DNA from: Constantimarinum furrinae
GTDB lineage: Bacteria > Bacteroidota > Bacteroidia > Flavobacteriales > Flavobacteriaceae
Direction of reading: 5' to 3'
Assembly (NCBI RefSeq): GCF_014295415.1
Contig: NZ_CP052909.1
Coordinates: 248,001-312,000 of the forward strand
DNA length: 64,000 nucleotides
Below the pieces are notes generated by a model. It saw nothing but the letters and a program-made list of their open reading frames with translations. It did no database searches and had not been told where the DNA came from. Each line of letters opens with the position of its first letter. Position 1 is the stretch's first letter. The position numbers and the translations under genes were made by a program. This document shows positions 18,162 through 27,546 of the stretch, piece after piece.

Positions 18162-19366
18162 AACTTTCCATTAAAAACCTGGGACCCGGTTTTCTTTTTG
18201 CCGGTGCCGCCATTGGCGTCTCACATCTGGTTCAATCTACCCGAGCCGGTGCCGACTTTGGCTTCGGACTCCTATGGGCGTTGCTACTTATAAATGCAGT
18301 AAAGTATCCTTTCTTTGAGTTTGGTCCGCGCTACGCTGCGGCAACCGGTGAGAGTTTGCTTCAAGGCTACCGAAAACTGGGCAAGAGTGTGCTGTGGGTT
18401 TATTTTATTATCACTTTTGCTACGATGTTTACCATACAAACCGCCGTAACAATCGTCACTGCTGGAATAGCATCCATGTTGTTTGGCACAGGTTCGGTAG
18501 TGCTGTGGACGGCCATTATCACTGCGATCTGCTTTGCAATCCTCATCATAGGACGTTATAAGGTACTGGATAACCTCATGAAGACGATCGTGATCTGTCT
18601 TACATTAAGTACCATCCTGGCAGTCATTCTAGCTACTGAAACGACTTCGACAATTACGGTAACGCAAGTTTTTCCAATGGAAGCGGCCGGAATTGCATTT
18701 CTTATTGCCTTTATGGGATGGATGCCGGCTCCTTTGGACATATCTATCTGGCATTCGGTATGGACATTGGAAAAAAAGAAGGTCGATCCAAGCATAACAC
18801 CGTCACAATCCCGCTTCGATTTTAATGTAGGCTTTATTGCGACCACGGTACTTGCTATTGGATTTCTTTCTTTGGGAGCGTTAGTTATGTTTAATACTGG
18901 GGAAAGTTTTTCAGGCAATGGAACTGTGTTTGCGAACCAATTGATCTCTATGTATACCGCCAGTCTGGGCGACGGAGCAAAGATCGTGATAGGAATTGCC
19001 GCACTAACTACCATGTTTAGCACTACTCTCACCACACTGGATGCGTCTCCTCGAGTTATGCATCAGACTTCAGAAATATTAATGAAAACAAATCATAAAA
19101 AGGGGTATCTGTTTTGGCTACTCGTATTAATTGCCGGTACAATGGCTATCTTTTTCTTTTTTGTTTCTGAGATGGGAGTGCTTATTCAAATCGCTACGGT
19201 GCTTTCATTTTTAACCGCCCCGTTTTATGCAATAATGAATTATGTACTGCTCACCGGTAAATATACCCCGGTAGAGGCTAGACCTTCAGGATTTATGAAG
19301 ATCTACAGTCTGTTTTCCATTATTGTGCTTATCGGCTTCAGCGTCTGGTACTTAGTTACTTTTTAG
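18158..19366 (+). CDS. Nramp-like divalent metal transporter, atypical
   Basis: A 402-residue integral membrane protein with about 11 helices, related to Nramp (natural resistance-associated macrophage protein) carriers. The N-terminus reads LGPGFLFAGAAIGVSHL, where canonical Nramps have the metal-binding DPGN; in TM6 the usual MPH motif reads MPAPLD. Substrate may therefore differ from Mn2+ or Fe2+. Translation probably starts at TTG 18158, overlapping the sigma factor stop (TTGA), as no earlier ATG is available. It is the last gene of the glycosyltransferase-sigma chain. Confidence 0.78.
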   Translation: MKLSIKNLGPGFLFAGAAIGVSHLVQSTRAGADFGFGLLWALLLINAVKYPFFEFGPRYAAATGESLLQGYRKLGKSVLWVYFIITFATMFTIQTAVTIVTAGIASMLFGTGSVVLWTAIITAICFAILIIGRYKVLDNLMKTIVICLTLSTILAVILATETTSTITVTQVFPMEAAGIAFLIAFMGWMPAPLDISIWHSVWTLEKKKVDPSITPSQSRFDFNVGFIATTVLAIGFLSLGALVMFNTGESFSGNGTVFANQLISMYTASLGDGAKIVIGIAALTTMFSTTLTTLDASPRVMHQTSEILMKTNHKKGYLFWLLVLIAGTMAIFFFFVSEMGVLIQIATVLSFLTAPFYAIMNYVLLTGKYTPVEARPSGFMKIYSLFSIIVLIGFSVWYLVTF

Positions 19367-19433
19367 GTTGATCTGATCAGTTTGTGAATTCAGAATTGAA
19401 ATTAAAGAATGCTTTTAGGAATAGTTAAAATTG

Positions 19434-19441
19434 TATCTTTG
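19434..19441 (+). promoter_or_regulatory. -7 promoter element of lipA (TATCTTTG)
   Basis: Perfect TAnnTTTG ending eight bases before the lipA start codon, implying a very short leader. Confidence 0.6.
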
Positions 19442-19449
19442 CATACCCT

Positions 19450-20322
19450 ATGGAAATACAAACCTTAGATACACAAAAACCGGCACCTAAACCTAAATGG
19501 TTACGGGTAAAATTACCCACCGGTAAGAAATATACTGAACTTCGTGGATTGGTCGATAAATACGACCTGCATACCATTTGTACTTCAGGCAGTTGTCCGA
19601 ATATGGGTGAATGCTGGACCGAAGGTACTGCCACTTTTATGATCCTCGGAAATATTTGTACCCGCTCCTGCGGATTCTGTGGAGTTAAGACCGGTCGTCC
19701 TGAAACCATCGATTGGGACGAGCCCGAAAAAGTTGCGCGATCCATAAAACTGATGGAAATAAAACATGCGGTGATCACCTCGGTAGATCGGGATGACCTA
19801 AAGGATATGGGTTCCATTATCTGGGCTGAAACCGTTAAGGCTATCCGGAGAATGAATCCCACTACCACCTTGGAAACTCTTATCCCCGATTTTCAGGGAA
19901 ATACTCGCAATATTGATCGTATCGTTGCTGTTAAGCCTGAAGTGGTATCCCATAATATGGAAACTGTAAAGCGCCTTACTAGAGAAGTGAGAATTCAGGC
20001 AAAATATGAACGGAGCCTTGAAGTATTGCGATACTTAAAAAGCAGCGGGATTGACCGTACCAAGAGCGGAATCATGCTAGGCTTAGGTGAAACGGAAGCC
20101 GAAGTGATACAATCGCTCGAAGATCTAAGGGCAGTACATCTGGATATTGTTACGCTGGGACAGTACCTACAACCCTCTAAAAAACATTTGCCGGTTAAGG
20201 AATTTATTTCCCCCGAACAGTTTAAGAAATATGAAGAAATTGGACTCGAAATGGGCTTCAGGCACGTGGAAAGCGGTCCTTTAGTGCGATCTTCCTACAA
20301 AGCACAAAAACATCTCACTTAG
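19450..20322 (+). CDS. lipA: lipoyl synthase
   Basis: Radical SAM enzyme that inserts two sulfurs into protein-bound octanoyl groups to make lipoate for 2-oxoacid dehydrogenases and glycine cleavage. Both clusters are visible: the auxiliary-cluster cysteines ([13 protein letters not shown]) and the radical [11 protein letters not shown] motif. The conserved C-terminal RSSYKA segment, whose Ser ligates the auxiliary cluster, is present. Size (290) is standard. Its own -7 element stands just upstream, and gap follows nine bases after the stop. Confidence 0.97.
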   Translation: MEIQTLDTQKPAPKPKWLRVKLPTGKKYTELRGLVDKYDLHTICTSGSCPNMGECWTEGTATFMILGNICTRSCGFCGVKTGRPETIDWDEPEKVARSIKLMEIKHAVITSVDRDDLKDMGSIIWAETVKAIRRMNPTTTLETLIPDFQGNTRNIDRIVAVKPEVVSHNMETVKRLTREVRIQAKYERSLEVLRYLKSSGIDRTKSGIMLGLGETEAEVIQSLEDLRAVHLDIVTLGQYLQPSKKHLPVKEFISPEQFKKYEEIGLEMGFRHVESGPLVRSSYKAQKHLT

Positions 20323-20331
20323 CATAATTTG

Positions 20332-21330
20332 ATGGAAAAAACCATTAAAATAGGAATCAACGGTTTTGGTCGTATTGGCAGAAATCTATTCAGAATACTA
20401 TTAGATCATCCTCAAATTGAAGTTGTCGCCGTAAACGATATCTCCAACACAAAAACCATGTCACACTTGTTAAAGTACGACAGCATTCACGGCGTACTTC
20501 ATCGCGAAATCGGATTTACAAATACTTCCATTTCCATCGATGGAATGAATGTCACCTTTACATCGGAACAGGATATTTCTAACATTTCATGGGGCGAGGT
20601 GGACGTGGTTGTAGAATGTACCGGAAAATTTAAAAGCAAAGTTCAATTAGAACAGCATTTGGAAAATGGGGCCAAAAAGGTGATCTTAGCAGTACCCCCA
20701 CTTGAAGATGATATAAAAACTGTAGTTTTAGGGGTAAATGATGATATTCTAACGTCCGAAGACCGTATAATTTCGAATGCATCCTGTACAACCAACAATG
20801 CGGCTCCCATGTTAAAGGTACTGGATGAGCTGTGCGGAATTGAACAAGCGTATATTACTACTATTCATTCATATACTACAGATCAAAGTTTACACGATCA
20901 GCCTCACAGAGACCTGAGACGTGCGCGTGCGGCGGGACAATCGATTGTCCCTACCACTACCGGGGCAGCAAAGGCCCTTACGAAGATATTTCCGGATCTT
21001 GCCTCGGTAATTGGAGGTTGCGGTATTCGAGTTCCGGTACCCAATGGTTCTTTAACCGATATGACTTGTAATGTAAAGAAAGACGTAAGCATCGCAGCGG
21101 TAAATGCCGCGTTTAAACATGCTTCCGAAACACATTTAAAGCATATTCTTCAATATACCGAAGATCCTATCGTATCTGTGGATATTATTGGAAACCCTCA
21201 TTCCTGTATCTTCGATTCAGACATGACATCGGTAATCGGAAAAATGGTCAAAATAATCGGCTGGTACGATAACGAGAGGGGTTATTCGCATAGAATTGTA
21301 GATTTAATCCTACAAATATCTGATAAATAG
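20332..21330 (+). CDS. gap: glyceraldehyde-3-phosphate dehydrogenase, type I
   Basis: NAD(P)-dependent oxidation of glyceraldehyde 3-phosphate. N-terminal GINGFGRIGRNLF binds the dinucleotide; catalytic Cys152 lies in SNASCTTNNAAPML and the partner His in TTIHSYTTDQ. The C-terminal WYDNERGYSHR is intact. The ATG at 20332 is used rather than a TTG one codon earlier. The active site has NNA where the commonest form is NCL, a change seen in secondary Gap paralogues. It follows lipA by nine bases and may be read with it. Confidence 0.94.
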   Translation: MEKTIKIGINGFGRIGRNLFRILLDHPQIEVVAVNDISNTKTMSHLLKYDSIHGVLHREIGFTNTSISIDGMNVTFTSEQDISNISWGEVDVVVECTGKFKSKVQLEQHLENGAKKVILAVPPLEDDIKTVVLGVNDDILTSEDRIISNASCTTNNAAPMLKVLDELCGIEQAYITTIHSYTTDQSLHDQPHRDLRRARAAGQSIVPTTTGAAKALTKIFPDLASVIGGCGIRVPVPNGSLTDMTCNVKKDVSIAAVNAAFKHASETHLKHILQYTEDPIVSVDIIGNPHSCIFDSDMTSVIGKMVKIIGWYDNERGYSHRIVDLILQISDK

Positions 21331-21381
21331 GATGTTTTATCGAGGAAATAACTATATTTATCGCCCAAGTACATAAGAATA

Positions 21382-23634
21382 ATGGACAGTATCCCAAACT
21401 TATACAGAACCCTGCTGCTGTGTTTTGGTTCCATCTTACTTTCATTTGGCTCTTTTTCACAAGAGGCGAACCTGGATACTATTGCCACAATTAAAAAATA
21501 TCAAAAGGAAGCAGAAACTTCTATAAGAAATCAGGACTTTGACAATGCAATCGTCAACTTAACCAAGGCAAATAAGCTGGTTTCAAAATCTAAGAATGAT
21601 GAGTTAAAGGCCGAAATACAGTTGGAGGCGGCCGAGCTTCACTATTATCTTCAGAATTATGAAAAAGCCTCTTTAGATATATCCAAGGCAGTTTCTCTAC
21701 TGAACAATTTCGAAAACGAAGAAAAACTAGGACATGCTTATAATTTAAACGGGCTCATTCTTACTCAACTTGGAAAAGTTTCAGAAGCAGAAACCTATTT
21801 AAAAGAAGCCGATAAATTATTCACAAAGAACAATGATGAACAAGGTCAGGCCAATGTGATTCTGAGTCTGGGTCTACTGGAACTTAAAAAACAGAACTAT
21901 AAGGCAGCGGTAAACTACTTCGACGCCGGGATCCCTCTGTTTAATTCCTACAATTTGTCATATCAGGAAGCTTTTTCATATATCAAAAAGGCGGAAGGAC
22001 TGCTTAATCTGGAAGCAGGAGCTACCAAAAATAGCTTATCTCAGGCGAGTATTTCGCTTGCAAATGGTATGCAAATAGTCGATTCAAAGCCTTACCCGCG
22101 TTTACAAGCCGAAGGATACAAGATCGCTTCCTATATTGCACTTCGCCAAAATAATTATGAATTAGCTCAACAGTATATCGATCTGTACGAAACTCAAAAA
22201 GACAGTCTACAACAGGTCTATTTAAAAGCCATATCGAAGGGAGTGGATGCCGACTCGAATATTCTGGACCTCAACGAGCAGATCGCTACCCAGCAAAGTG
22301 AGTTGGACAAACAAAAGAAATCGATCAATTTTGGTAAAATGACCACGGGTCTTAGTATCGCACTCATCGTGATATTATCCTTGTTAACGCTGTCATTATA
22401 TAAAAATAATAACCTGAGAGCTAAGGCAAACGAACTGCTTCAGGACAAAAACAACGAACTTCAGTTAGCAAAGGAAAAAGCCGAAAAAGCCTCTCTGGCC
22501 AAAGCGCAGTTCCTGTCTACCATCACCCACGAATTGAGAACGCCACTATACGCTGTGACCGGGCTAACGCATTTACTACTGGAGGAAAATCCGATGTCAC
22601 ATCAGAAGGAACATCTTAATTCCCTGAAATTCTCCGGTGAATATCTGCTGTCTTTAATCAACAATATTCTTGATCTCAATAAACTTGAAGCCAATAAGGT
22701 CGAAATTGAAAAAACCACATTTTCACTTAAGAAACGTATTAATGATGTACTCATCGCGCTTAAGAAATCTGCAGACGACCGTAAAAATAACCTGCATTTT
22801 GAATTTGACGAGACGATTCCTTCCAGCCTGGTAGGCGATCCGTTAAAACTATCTCAGATCCTAATCAATTTAATTGGAAATTCTGTAAAATTCACCCAGA
22901 ACGGAGATGTATTCGTGCGCGTTAAAAAGCTGGAAGAGACGAAATCCAAGGTAACCCTGCATTTCGAAATTGAAGACAATGGTGTAGGTATTTCGAAGAA
23001 GAAACAGAAGAGTATTTTTGAAACTTTTTCTCAGGCATCGCTTCAGATCAACCGAAAATTTGGTGGAACCGGACTCGGACTTTCCATCGTAAAGAACCTA
23101 CTGGAACTTATGGGTAGTAAGATCCATTTGGAGAGTCAGTTAGGTAAGGGGTCAAAATTCTGGTTTAATATAAACTTCGATGTTTCTGAGGAAATTCAGG
23201 AGGAAAAAAATCCGAAGAATGTTATCTACGACGTGGATTATGTAGCATTGGAGAATCGTAAGATCCTGGTTGTGGAAGACAACAAGATCAACCAGATGAT
23301 CACTCGAAAGATCCTCGAAAAGAACAAGATGAAATGTATGGTGGCAGACAATGGAATGGAAGCCATTAAACTCGTTGAGGAGAACGAATTTGATGTGATC
23401 CTCATGGACATTCATATGCCGGGGATAAGTGGTATTGAGGCCACCCAGAAGATCCGTGAATTCAATAAGCAGATCCCAATAATCGCTTTAACTGCCGTGA
23501 CTATAGACGAAAATCTGGATGATTTTTACAGAGCAGGCTTCAATGAAATAATTCCAAAGCCTTTTAAAACCGAAGAATTCTTCGAAAAGATCTATCGTAC
23601 AATCGAAGCTAAGATCTTCCCGGTCAAAAACTAA
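21382..23634 (+). CDS. hybrid sensor histidine kinase with TPR sensor and receiver domain
   Basis: A 750-residue membrane sensor. Parts in order: signal peptide (about 1-26), periplasmic tetratricopeptide-like repeats (about 30-300, containing repeated tandem helices such as ENEEKLGHAYNLNGLIL), one membrane helix (about 318-338), coiled coil, dimerisation domain with the H-box THELRTPL (His383), ATPase domain (N box LINLIGNSVKF, GTGLGLSI), and a receiver with Asp676 in ILMDIHMPG. No output DNA-binding domain follows, so phosphotransfer to another protein is likely. The signal sensed is unknown. A TATATTTA box at 21353-21360 precedes it. Confidence 0.93.
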   Translation: MDSIPNLYRTLLLCFGSILLSFGSFSQEANLDTIATIKKYQKEAETSIRNQDFDNAIVNLTKANKLVSKSKNDELKAEIQLEAAELHYYLQNYEKASLDISKAVSLLNNFENEEKLGHAYNLNGLILTQLGKVSEAETYLKEADKLFTKNNDEQGQANVILSLGLLELKKQNYKAAVNYFDAGIPLFNSYNLSYQEAFSYIKKAEGLLNLEAGATKNSLSQASISLANGMQIVDSKPYPRLQAEGYKIASYIALRQNNYELAQQYIDLYETQKDSLQQVYLKAISKGVDADSNILDLNEQIATQQSELDKQKKSINFGKMTTGLSIALIVILSLLTLSLYKNNNLRAKANELLQDKNNELQLAKEKAEKASLAKAQFLSTITHELRTPLYAVTGLTHLLLEENPMSHQKEHLNSLKFSGEYLLSLINNILDLNKLEANKVEIEKTTFSLKKRINDVLIALKKSADDRKNNLHFEFDETIPSSLVGDPLKLSQILINLIGNSVKFTQNGDVFVRVKKLEETKSKVTLHFEIEDNGVGISKKKQKSIFETFSQASLQINRKFGGTGLGLSIVKNLLELMGSKIHLESQLGKGSKFWFNINFDVSEEIQEEKNPKNVIYDVDYVALENRKILVVEDNKINQMITRKILEKNKMKCMVADNGMEAIKLVEENEFDVILMDIHMPGISGIEATQKIREFNKQIPIIALTAVTIDENLDDFYRAGFNEIIPKPFKTEEFFEKIYRTIEAKIFPVKN

Positions 23635-24647
23635 CTTTTTCCGATCTTTTTTTTAATTGCCGCTCTAACGGTTTCTTGGAAGAATTCTTCCTGTTCATTT
23701 AATATCAACGTCTTTATGGGCAGATAATACAAAGCGAATTTATCTAATTTCGGCTGTAGCCGCATATAATCTTTTTCGGTGGTAAGAATAAGTTCCTTTT
23801 GCTTTAAGTTGTTGATTTCTGAAGGGGAAAATTCGTGGTGATCGGGAAATTTCTCATGCTTAAATGTAAACTGATTTCGTTTCAGGTAGTCCAATAAAGG
23901 TTTAGGATTGGCGATCCCTGTCACCAATGTAAATGGTTTGTCTTGTAAATACTGAAGCCGAAGGTTTTCGGTCTTTCCGTAGATCATATCGTCATAGCCT
24001 ATTTTCGAAAAATATACCTTTTGATGTGGTTGAGGCTGCAATCTAAATTTTATTTCCTGAAGTTTGGCATAGGAAACCACATCGGGGCATTTGGTGACCA
24101 CAATAAGATCGGCTCGCCTTGCTCCGGCTCTGGATTCGCGTAAATTCCCCGTGGGAAGCATAAAATCTTCAATATAGAGCTCATGAAACGAAGTGAGCAG
24201 TATGCTGAAGTTAGGCGAAACTTTTCGATGCTGAAAGGCATCGTCGAGCAGTATAACATCGGCCTTCTTTCTTAAATTTGCAATACCCGTTTTTCGATCC
24301 TCACAAACAGCAACAACACAATTGGGGAAATTTTGCTTAAATTGAAGCGGTTCATCCCCTACCTCTTCAGCGGTGCTTGCACCATGCACTTCCTTGAACC
24401 CCGATGTCTTTCGTTTATAACCCCGACTTAATACGGCGATCTTATAGTCGTCTTTCAGAAAGGAAATAAGATATTCGATCATAGGCGATTTACCCGTCCC
24501 TCCTACCGAAAGGTTTCCAACACAAATTACCGGGAAATCATACTCCTGACTCGAAAGCCAGCCTTTGTTGTAAAAATAATTCCGCAGTGAAGTGATACAC
24601 CCGTAGAGTATCGAAAACGGAAATAATATCCACCGAAGCAACTTCAT
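23631..24647 (-). CDS. lpxK: tetraacyldisaccharide 4'-kinase
   Basis: Phosphorylates the 4' position of the lipid A disaccharide precursor at the inner membrane. N-terminal membrane helix, then a P-loop variant GNLSVGGTGKSP, LSRGYKRKTSGF, and the Walker B-like ILLDDAFQHRKV. Length 338 is normal. The gene is convergent with the histidine kinase, with a four-base overlap of stops, and divergent from the Nif3-family gene. Confidence 0.95.
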   Translation of the reverse strand: MKLLRWILFPFSILYGCITSLRNYFYNKGWLSSQEYDFPVICVGNLSVGGTGKSPMIEYLISFLKDDYKIAVLSRGYKRKTSGFKEVHGASTAEEVGDEPLQFKQNFPNCVVAVCEDRKTGIANLRKKADVILLDDAFQHRKVSPNFSILLTSFHELYIEDFMLPTGNLRESRAGARRADLIVVTKCPDVVSYAKLQEIKFRLQPQPHQKVYFSKIGYDDMIYGKTENLRLQYLQDKPFTLVTGIANPKPLLDYLKRNQFTFKHEKFPDHHEFSPSEINNLKQKELILTTEKDYMRLQPKLDKFALYYLPIKTLILNEQEEFFQETVRAAIKKKIGKS

Positions 24648-24749
24648 GCAACGAAAGTACTAATTCCTCATAAATTGTATTTGAATTTGTTGCACTTTTA
24701 AAATGAGTCCTTTGTTATAGCAACTATGCCTTCAAAAGGAGTATTCTTT

Positions 24750-24757
24750 TATCTTTA
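24750..24757 (+). promoter_or_regulatory. -7-like promoter element (TATCTTTA)
   Basis: One mismatch to TAnnTTTG, 16 bases before the Nif3-family start codon at 24774. Confidence 0.4.
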
Positions 24758-24773
24758 CAACAAAATCTACACT

Positions 24774-25868
24774 ATGAAGGTAAACGATGTATTGCAGCTC
24801 TTGGATGAATTAGCTCCTTTGTCCTATACTGAGGATTTTGACAACACCGGACTATTGGTGGGCAACAAAAACGCCGATGTCACCGGAATTCTCGTCACAC
24901 TTGATACACTGGAAAGTGTAGTGGATGAAGCCATTGATAAAAATTGCAATCTCATTGTGAGTTTTCATCCCATTATCTTTTCCGGCTTAAAGAAGATCAC
25001 GGGTAACACCTATGTCGAGCGGGTGGTAGCAAAAGCAATTAAGAACGATATCAATATCTTTTCCATACATACCGCGTTGGACAATGCATGGAACGGCGTA
25101 AATGCAATGATCTGTGAAAAGCTTCAGCTGAAGAACAAAAAAATACTGATCCCACAGACCGGTACCATTAAAAAACTAATAACCTTCGTTCCTGTAAAGG
25201 ATGCCGAACAGGTTCGCAATAGTCTTTTTGCTGCGGGAGCCGGAACAATTGGGAATTACAGTCATTGCAGCTTTAACATTGAAGGAAAAGGAAGTTTTAA
25301 TGGCAATGAATCTTCTACTCCCACAATTGGAAAAAAAGGGGAAACCCATTTTGAAGAAGAGATACAGCTTGGGGTAACCTTTCATAAGCATTTAGAAACG
25401 ACGGTTTTACAGACGCTTTTTAAGGCACATCCCTATGAAGAAGTGGCCTATGAGGTCACAACCCTTGAAAATACCAATCAGCATATTGGTATGGGTATGG
25501 TTGGTGAGCTGGAAGCTGAAAGTACACAGGAGGAATTCCTTCAGAAATTAAAAGAAACATTTCACTGCGGATGTATCAGGCATTCTGTTAAAACAGATAA
25601 ACCGGTGAAAAAAATTGCGGTGCTGGGTGGTAGCGGAAGTTTTGCCATTGATGCAGCTAAAAGCGCCGGTGCCGACGTATTTGTCACATCCGATTTGAAA
25701 TATCACGATTTTTTTAAGGCCGAAAATAACCTTCTTTTAGCCGATATTGGACATTATGAGAGTGAACAGTACACAAAAGACCTTATAGTTTCTTTCCTTA
25801 ACAAAAAAATCACTAATTTTGCAATCGTTTTATCGCAAATAAACACCAATCCTATTACCTATTATTAA
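24774..25868 (+). CDS. Nif3-like dinuclear metal centre protein
   Basis: Nif3/YbgI/YqfO family protein of 364 residues. The two conserved halves (FDNTGLLVGN with NLIVSFHPIIFSG at the start; KKIAVLGGSGS, ADVFVTSDLKYHDF and DIGHYESEQ at the end) carry the His, Asp and Glu ligands of the dimetal site. A PII-like insert of about 100 residues in the middle (VKDAEQVRNSLFAAGAGTIG) gives the long YqfO form. The biochemical role is still unsettled. The start at 24774 (MKVNDVL) suits the family; an upstream ATG at 24726 overlaps the promoter. The next gene follows by three bases. Confidence 0.93.
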   Translation: MKVNDVLQLLDELAPLSYTEDFDNTGLLVGNKNADVTGILVTLDTLESVVDEAIDKNCNLIVSFHPIIFSGLKKITGNTYVERVVAKAIKNDINIFSIHTALDNAWNGVNAMICEKLQLKNKKILIPQTGTIKKLITFVPVKDAEQVRNSLFAAGAGTIGNYSHCSFNIEGKGSFNGNESSTPTIGKKGETHFEEEIQLGVTFHKHLETTVLQTLFKAHPYEEVAYEVTTLENTNQHIGMGMVGELEAESTQEEFLQKLKETFHCGCIRHSVKTDKPVKKIAVLGGSGSFAIDAAKSAGADVFVTSDLKYHDFFKAENNLLLADIGHYESEQYTKDLIVSFLNKKITNFAIVLSQINTNPITYY

Positions 25869-25871
25869 TTT

Positions 25872-26654
25872 ATGGCAACAAAAACAGAAAGCACTGTAGA
25901 AGAGAAGTTAAGAGCGTTGTTCGACCTGCAATTGATCGATTCGAGAATTGATGAGATTAGAAATGTACGGGGTGAACTGCCTCTGGAAGTGGAAGATTTG
26001 GAAGATGAAGTCGCCGGAATGAATACCCGCCTTGAAAAACTTAAGACAGATCTTGAGTTGATCGAAACAAATATCAAGGATAAAAAATTGCTTATTGAAG
26101 AAGCAAAAGGTCTTATTAAAAAATATACTTCCCAACAGGATAACGTACGTAACAACCGTGAGTACAATTCATTGAGCAAGGAAATTGAGTTTCAGGAACT
26201 GGAAATTCAATTGGCTGAAAAGCACATTAAAGAGTTTAAAACTCAGATCGAGCAAAAGAATGAGGTTATTACTGAAACCAAGGAGCGTCTTGCTGCTCGC
26301 GAAGAGCATTTAAAGCATAAGCAAAACGAATTGGACGAGATCCTTTCAGAAACTGAAAAAGAAGAAAAGGCTTTGATCAAAGAATCGGAAAGTTACGAGA
26401 AGAAGATCGAAGAGCGCTTGGTAAAAGCCTATAAGCGGATTAGAACCAATGTGAAGAACGGTCTTGCCGTTGTAGCCGTAGAGCGCGGTGCTTCGGGTGG
26501 TTCTTTCTTTACCATTCCACCACAGGTGCAAATGGAGATCGCATCCAGAAAGAAGATCATCACCGATGAGCACAGTGGTCGCATCCTTGTGGATCCTGAA
26601 CTGGCAACTGAGGAACGTGAGAAAATGGACAAGCTTTTTGCAAAGGTAAAATAG
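25872..26654 (+). CDS. coiled-coil protein with degenerate C4 zinc-ribbon
   Basis: A 260-residue protein, most of it (about 15-180) a long antiparallel coiled coil, ending in the region that in the family forms a four-Cys zinc ribbon (related to the H. pylori HP0958 group). Here the ribbon frame is retained (RGASGGSFFTIPPQ and DEHSGRILVDPEL), but every Cys is replaced; the protein has no Cys at all. It is coupled to the Nif3 gene three bases upstream, a pairing common in bacteria. A hairpin terminator follows. Its function is unknown. Confidence 0.85.
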   Translation: MATKTESTVEEKLRALFDLQLIDSRIDEIRNVRGELPLEVEDLEDEVAGMNTRLEKLKTDLELIETNIKDKKLLIEEAKGLIKKYTSQQDNVRNNREYNSLSKEIEFQELEIQLAEKHIKEFKTQIEQKNEVITETKERLAAREEHLKHKQNELDEILSETEKEEKALIKESESYEKKIEERLVKAYKRIRTNVKNGLAVVAVERGASGGSFFTIPPQVQMEIASRKKIITDEHSGRILVDPELATEEREKMDKLFAKVK

Positions 26655-26676
26655 TCAAAGTCCTAAAAATATATCA

Positions 26677-26706
26677 AAGCCTTCACAGATCGTGGAGGCT
26701 TTTTTT
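26677..26706 (+). terminator. Rho-independent terminator
   Basis: Nine-bp stem AGCCTTCAC / GTGGAGGCT (one G-T pair), loop AGATC, then seven T. It ends the Nif3-coiled-coil operon. Confidence 0.88.
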
Positions 26707-26761
26707 ATTATTTTAACTGAAAGTTATCTAACGGCTCGCCGACTTACTCAAAAAAAATATC

Positions 26762-27433
26762 ATGAAGAGATCCATCTTAATTACTTCTGTCTTACTGCTC
26801 TTTGTATTACAAGCCTCCTGCAAACCGTCGAACGAACGCAACAAAGAGGCTGAAGCTATCGCCCAGAAAGAACTTACACCTATTGAAATTGAACCGCAAG
26901 ATGGTTTAGAACGCGCTTATTTTGCAAGTGGATGCTTTTGGTGTGTGGAAGCAGTCTACGAAAGTGTAAAAGGAGTAAAGGAAGCGATCTCAGGATATAG
27001 CGGTGGTATGACTAAAAATCCTACCTACAGAAATCATGCCGATCATGCCGAAGCAGTTGAAGTGATCTACGATCCAAAAACCGTGAGTTTTTCTCAATTG
27101 GTCGATGTGTATTTTGGATCTCAGAATGTAACACAGGTAAACGGTCAGGGGCCGGACAGAGGTTCTTCGTACCGTTCGATCATTTTTTATCAGAACGATG
27201 CTCAAAAAAAGATCATTGACACTAAGATCGCCGAGATCAATAAACAACTGGGTGGTGATAAGGTAGCTGCGCAGGTGTTGCCCTTTCAGAAATTCTGGGA
27301 AGCAGAGGCCTATCATCAAAACTATGAAAAGCTGAATCCAAACGATTCCTACATTCAGAATGTATCCATTCCAAGACTGAAACGCTTTCAGGAAAAATTC
27401 CCCGAATTACTCAAGGAGAATTCAGATCATTAA
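26762..27433 (+). CDS. msrA: peptide-methionine (S)-S-oxide reductase, lipoprotein form
   Basis: Repairs oxidised methionine (S epimer). The catalytic motif GCFWCVE (Cys58, Cys61) and the segments GYSGGMTKNPTYRNHADHAE and QGPDRGSSYRSIIFY are intact. An N-terminal lipoprotein signal (LLFVLQASC) places it in the periplasm or outer membrane instead of the cytosol. No Cys lies near the C-terminus, so any resolving step must use Cys61 or an external reductant. It stands alone; no msrB is adjacent. Confidence 0.94.
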   Translation: MKRSILITSVLLLFVLQASCKPSNERNKEAEAIAQKELTPIEIEPQDGLERAYFASGCFWCVEAVYESVKGVKEAISGYSGGMTKNPTYRNHADHAEAVEVIYDPKTVSFSQLVDVYFGSQNVTQVNGQGPDRGSSYRSIIFYQNDAQKKIIDTKIAEINKQLGGDKVAAQVLPFQKFWEAEAYHQNYEKLNPNDSYIQNVSIPRLKRFQEKFPELLKENSDH

Positions 27434-27546
27434 TTAAATGATATTCATTTAAAAGATATATTCTTCATAGTCTGCCAAGTCTTTTTATACTGCTCGGTTT
27501 TAAAAATGGTAGCTTGATTGTGAAAAAGAAATAACCACTACAAAGC

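Noticed and set aside
18556-19035. 159-codon open frame antisense to the Nramp-like gene
   Set aside because: Fully inside a confident membrane-protein gene on the other strand, with no recognisable domain.
19369-19379. Palindrome TGATCTGATCA after the Nramp-like gene as terminator or operator
   Set aside because: Only five base pairs per arm and no T run; short palindromes like this occur by chance.
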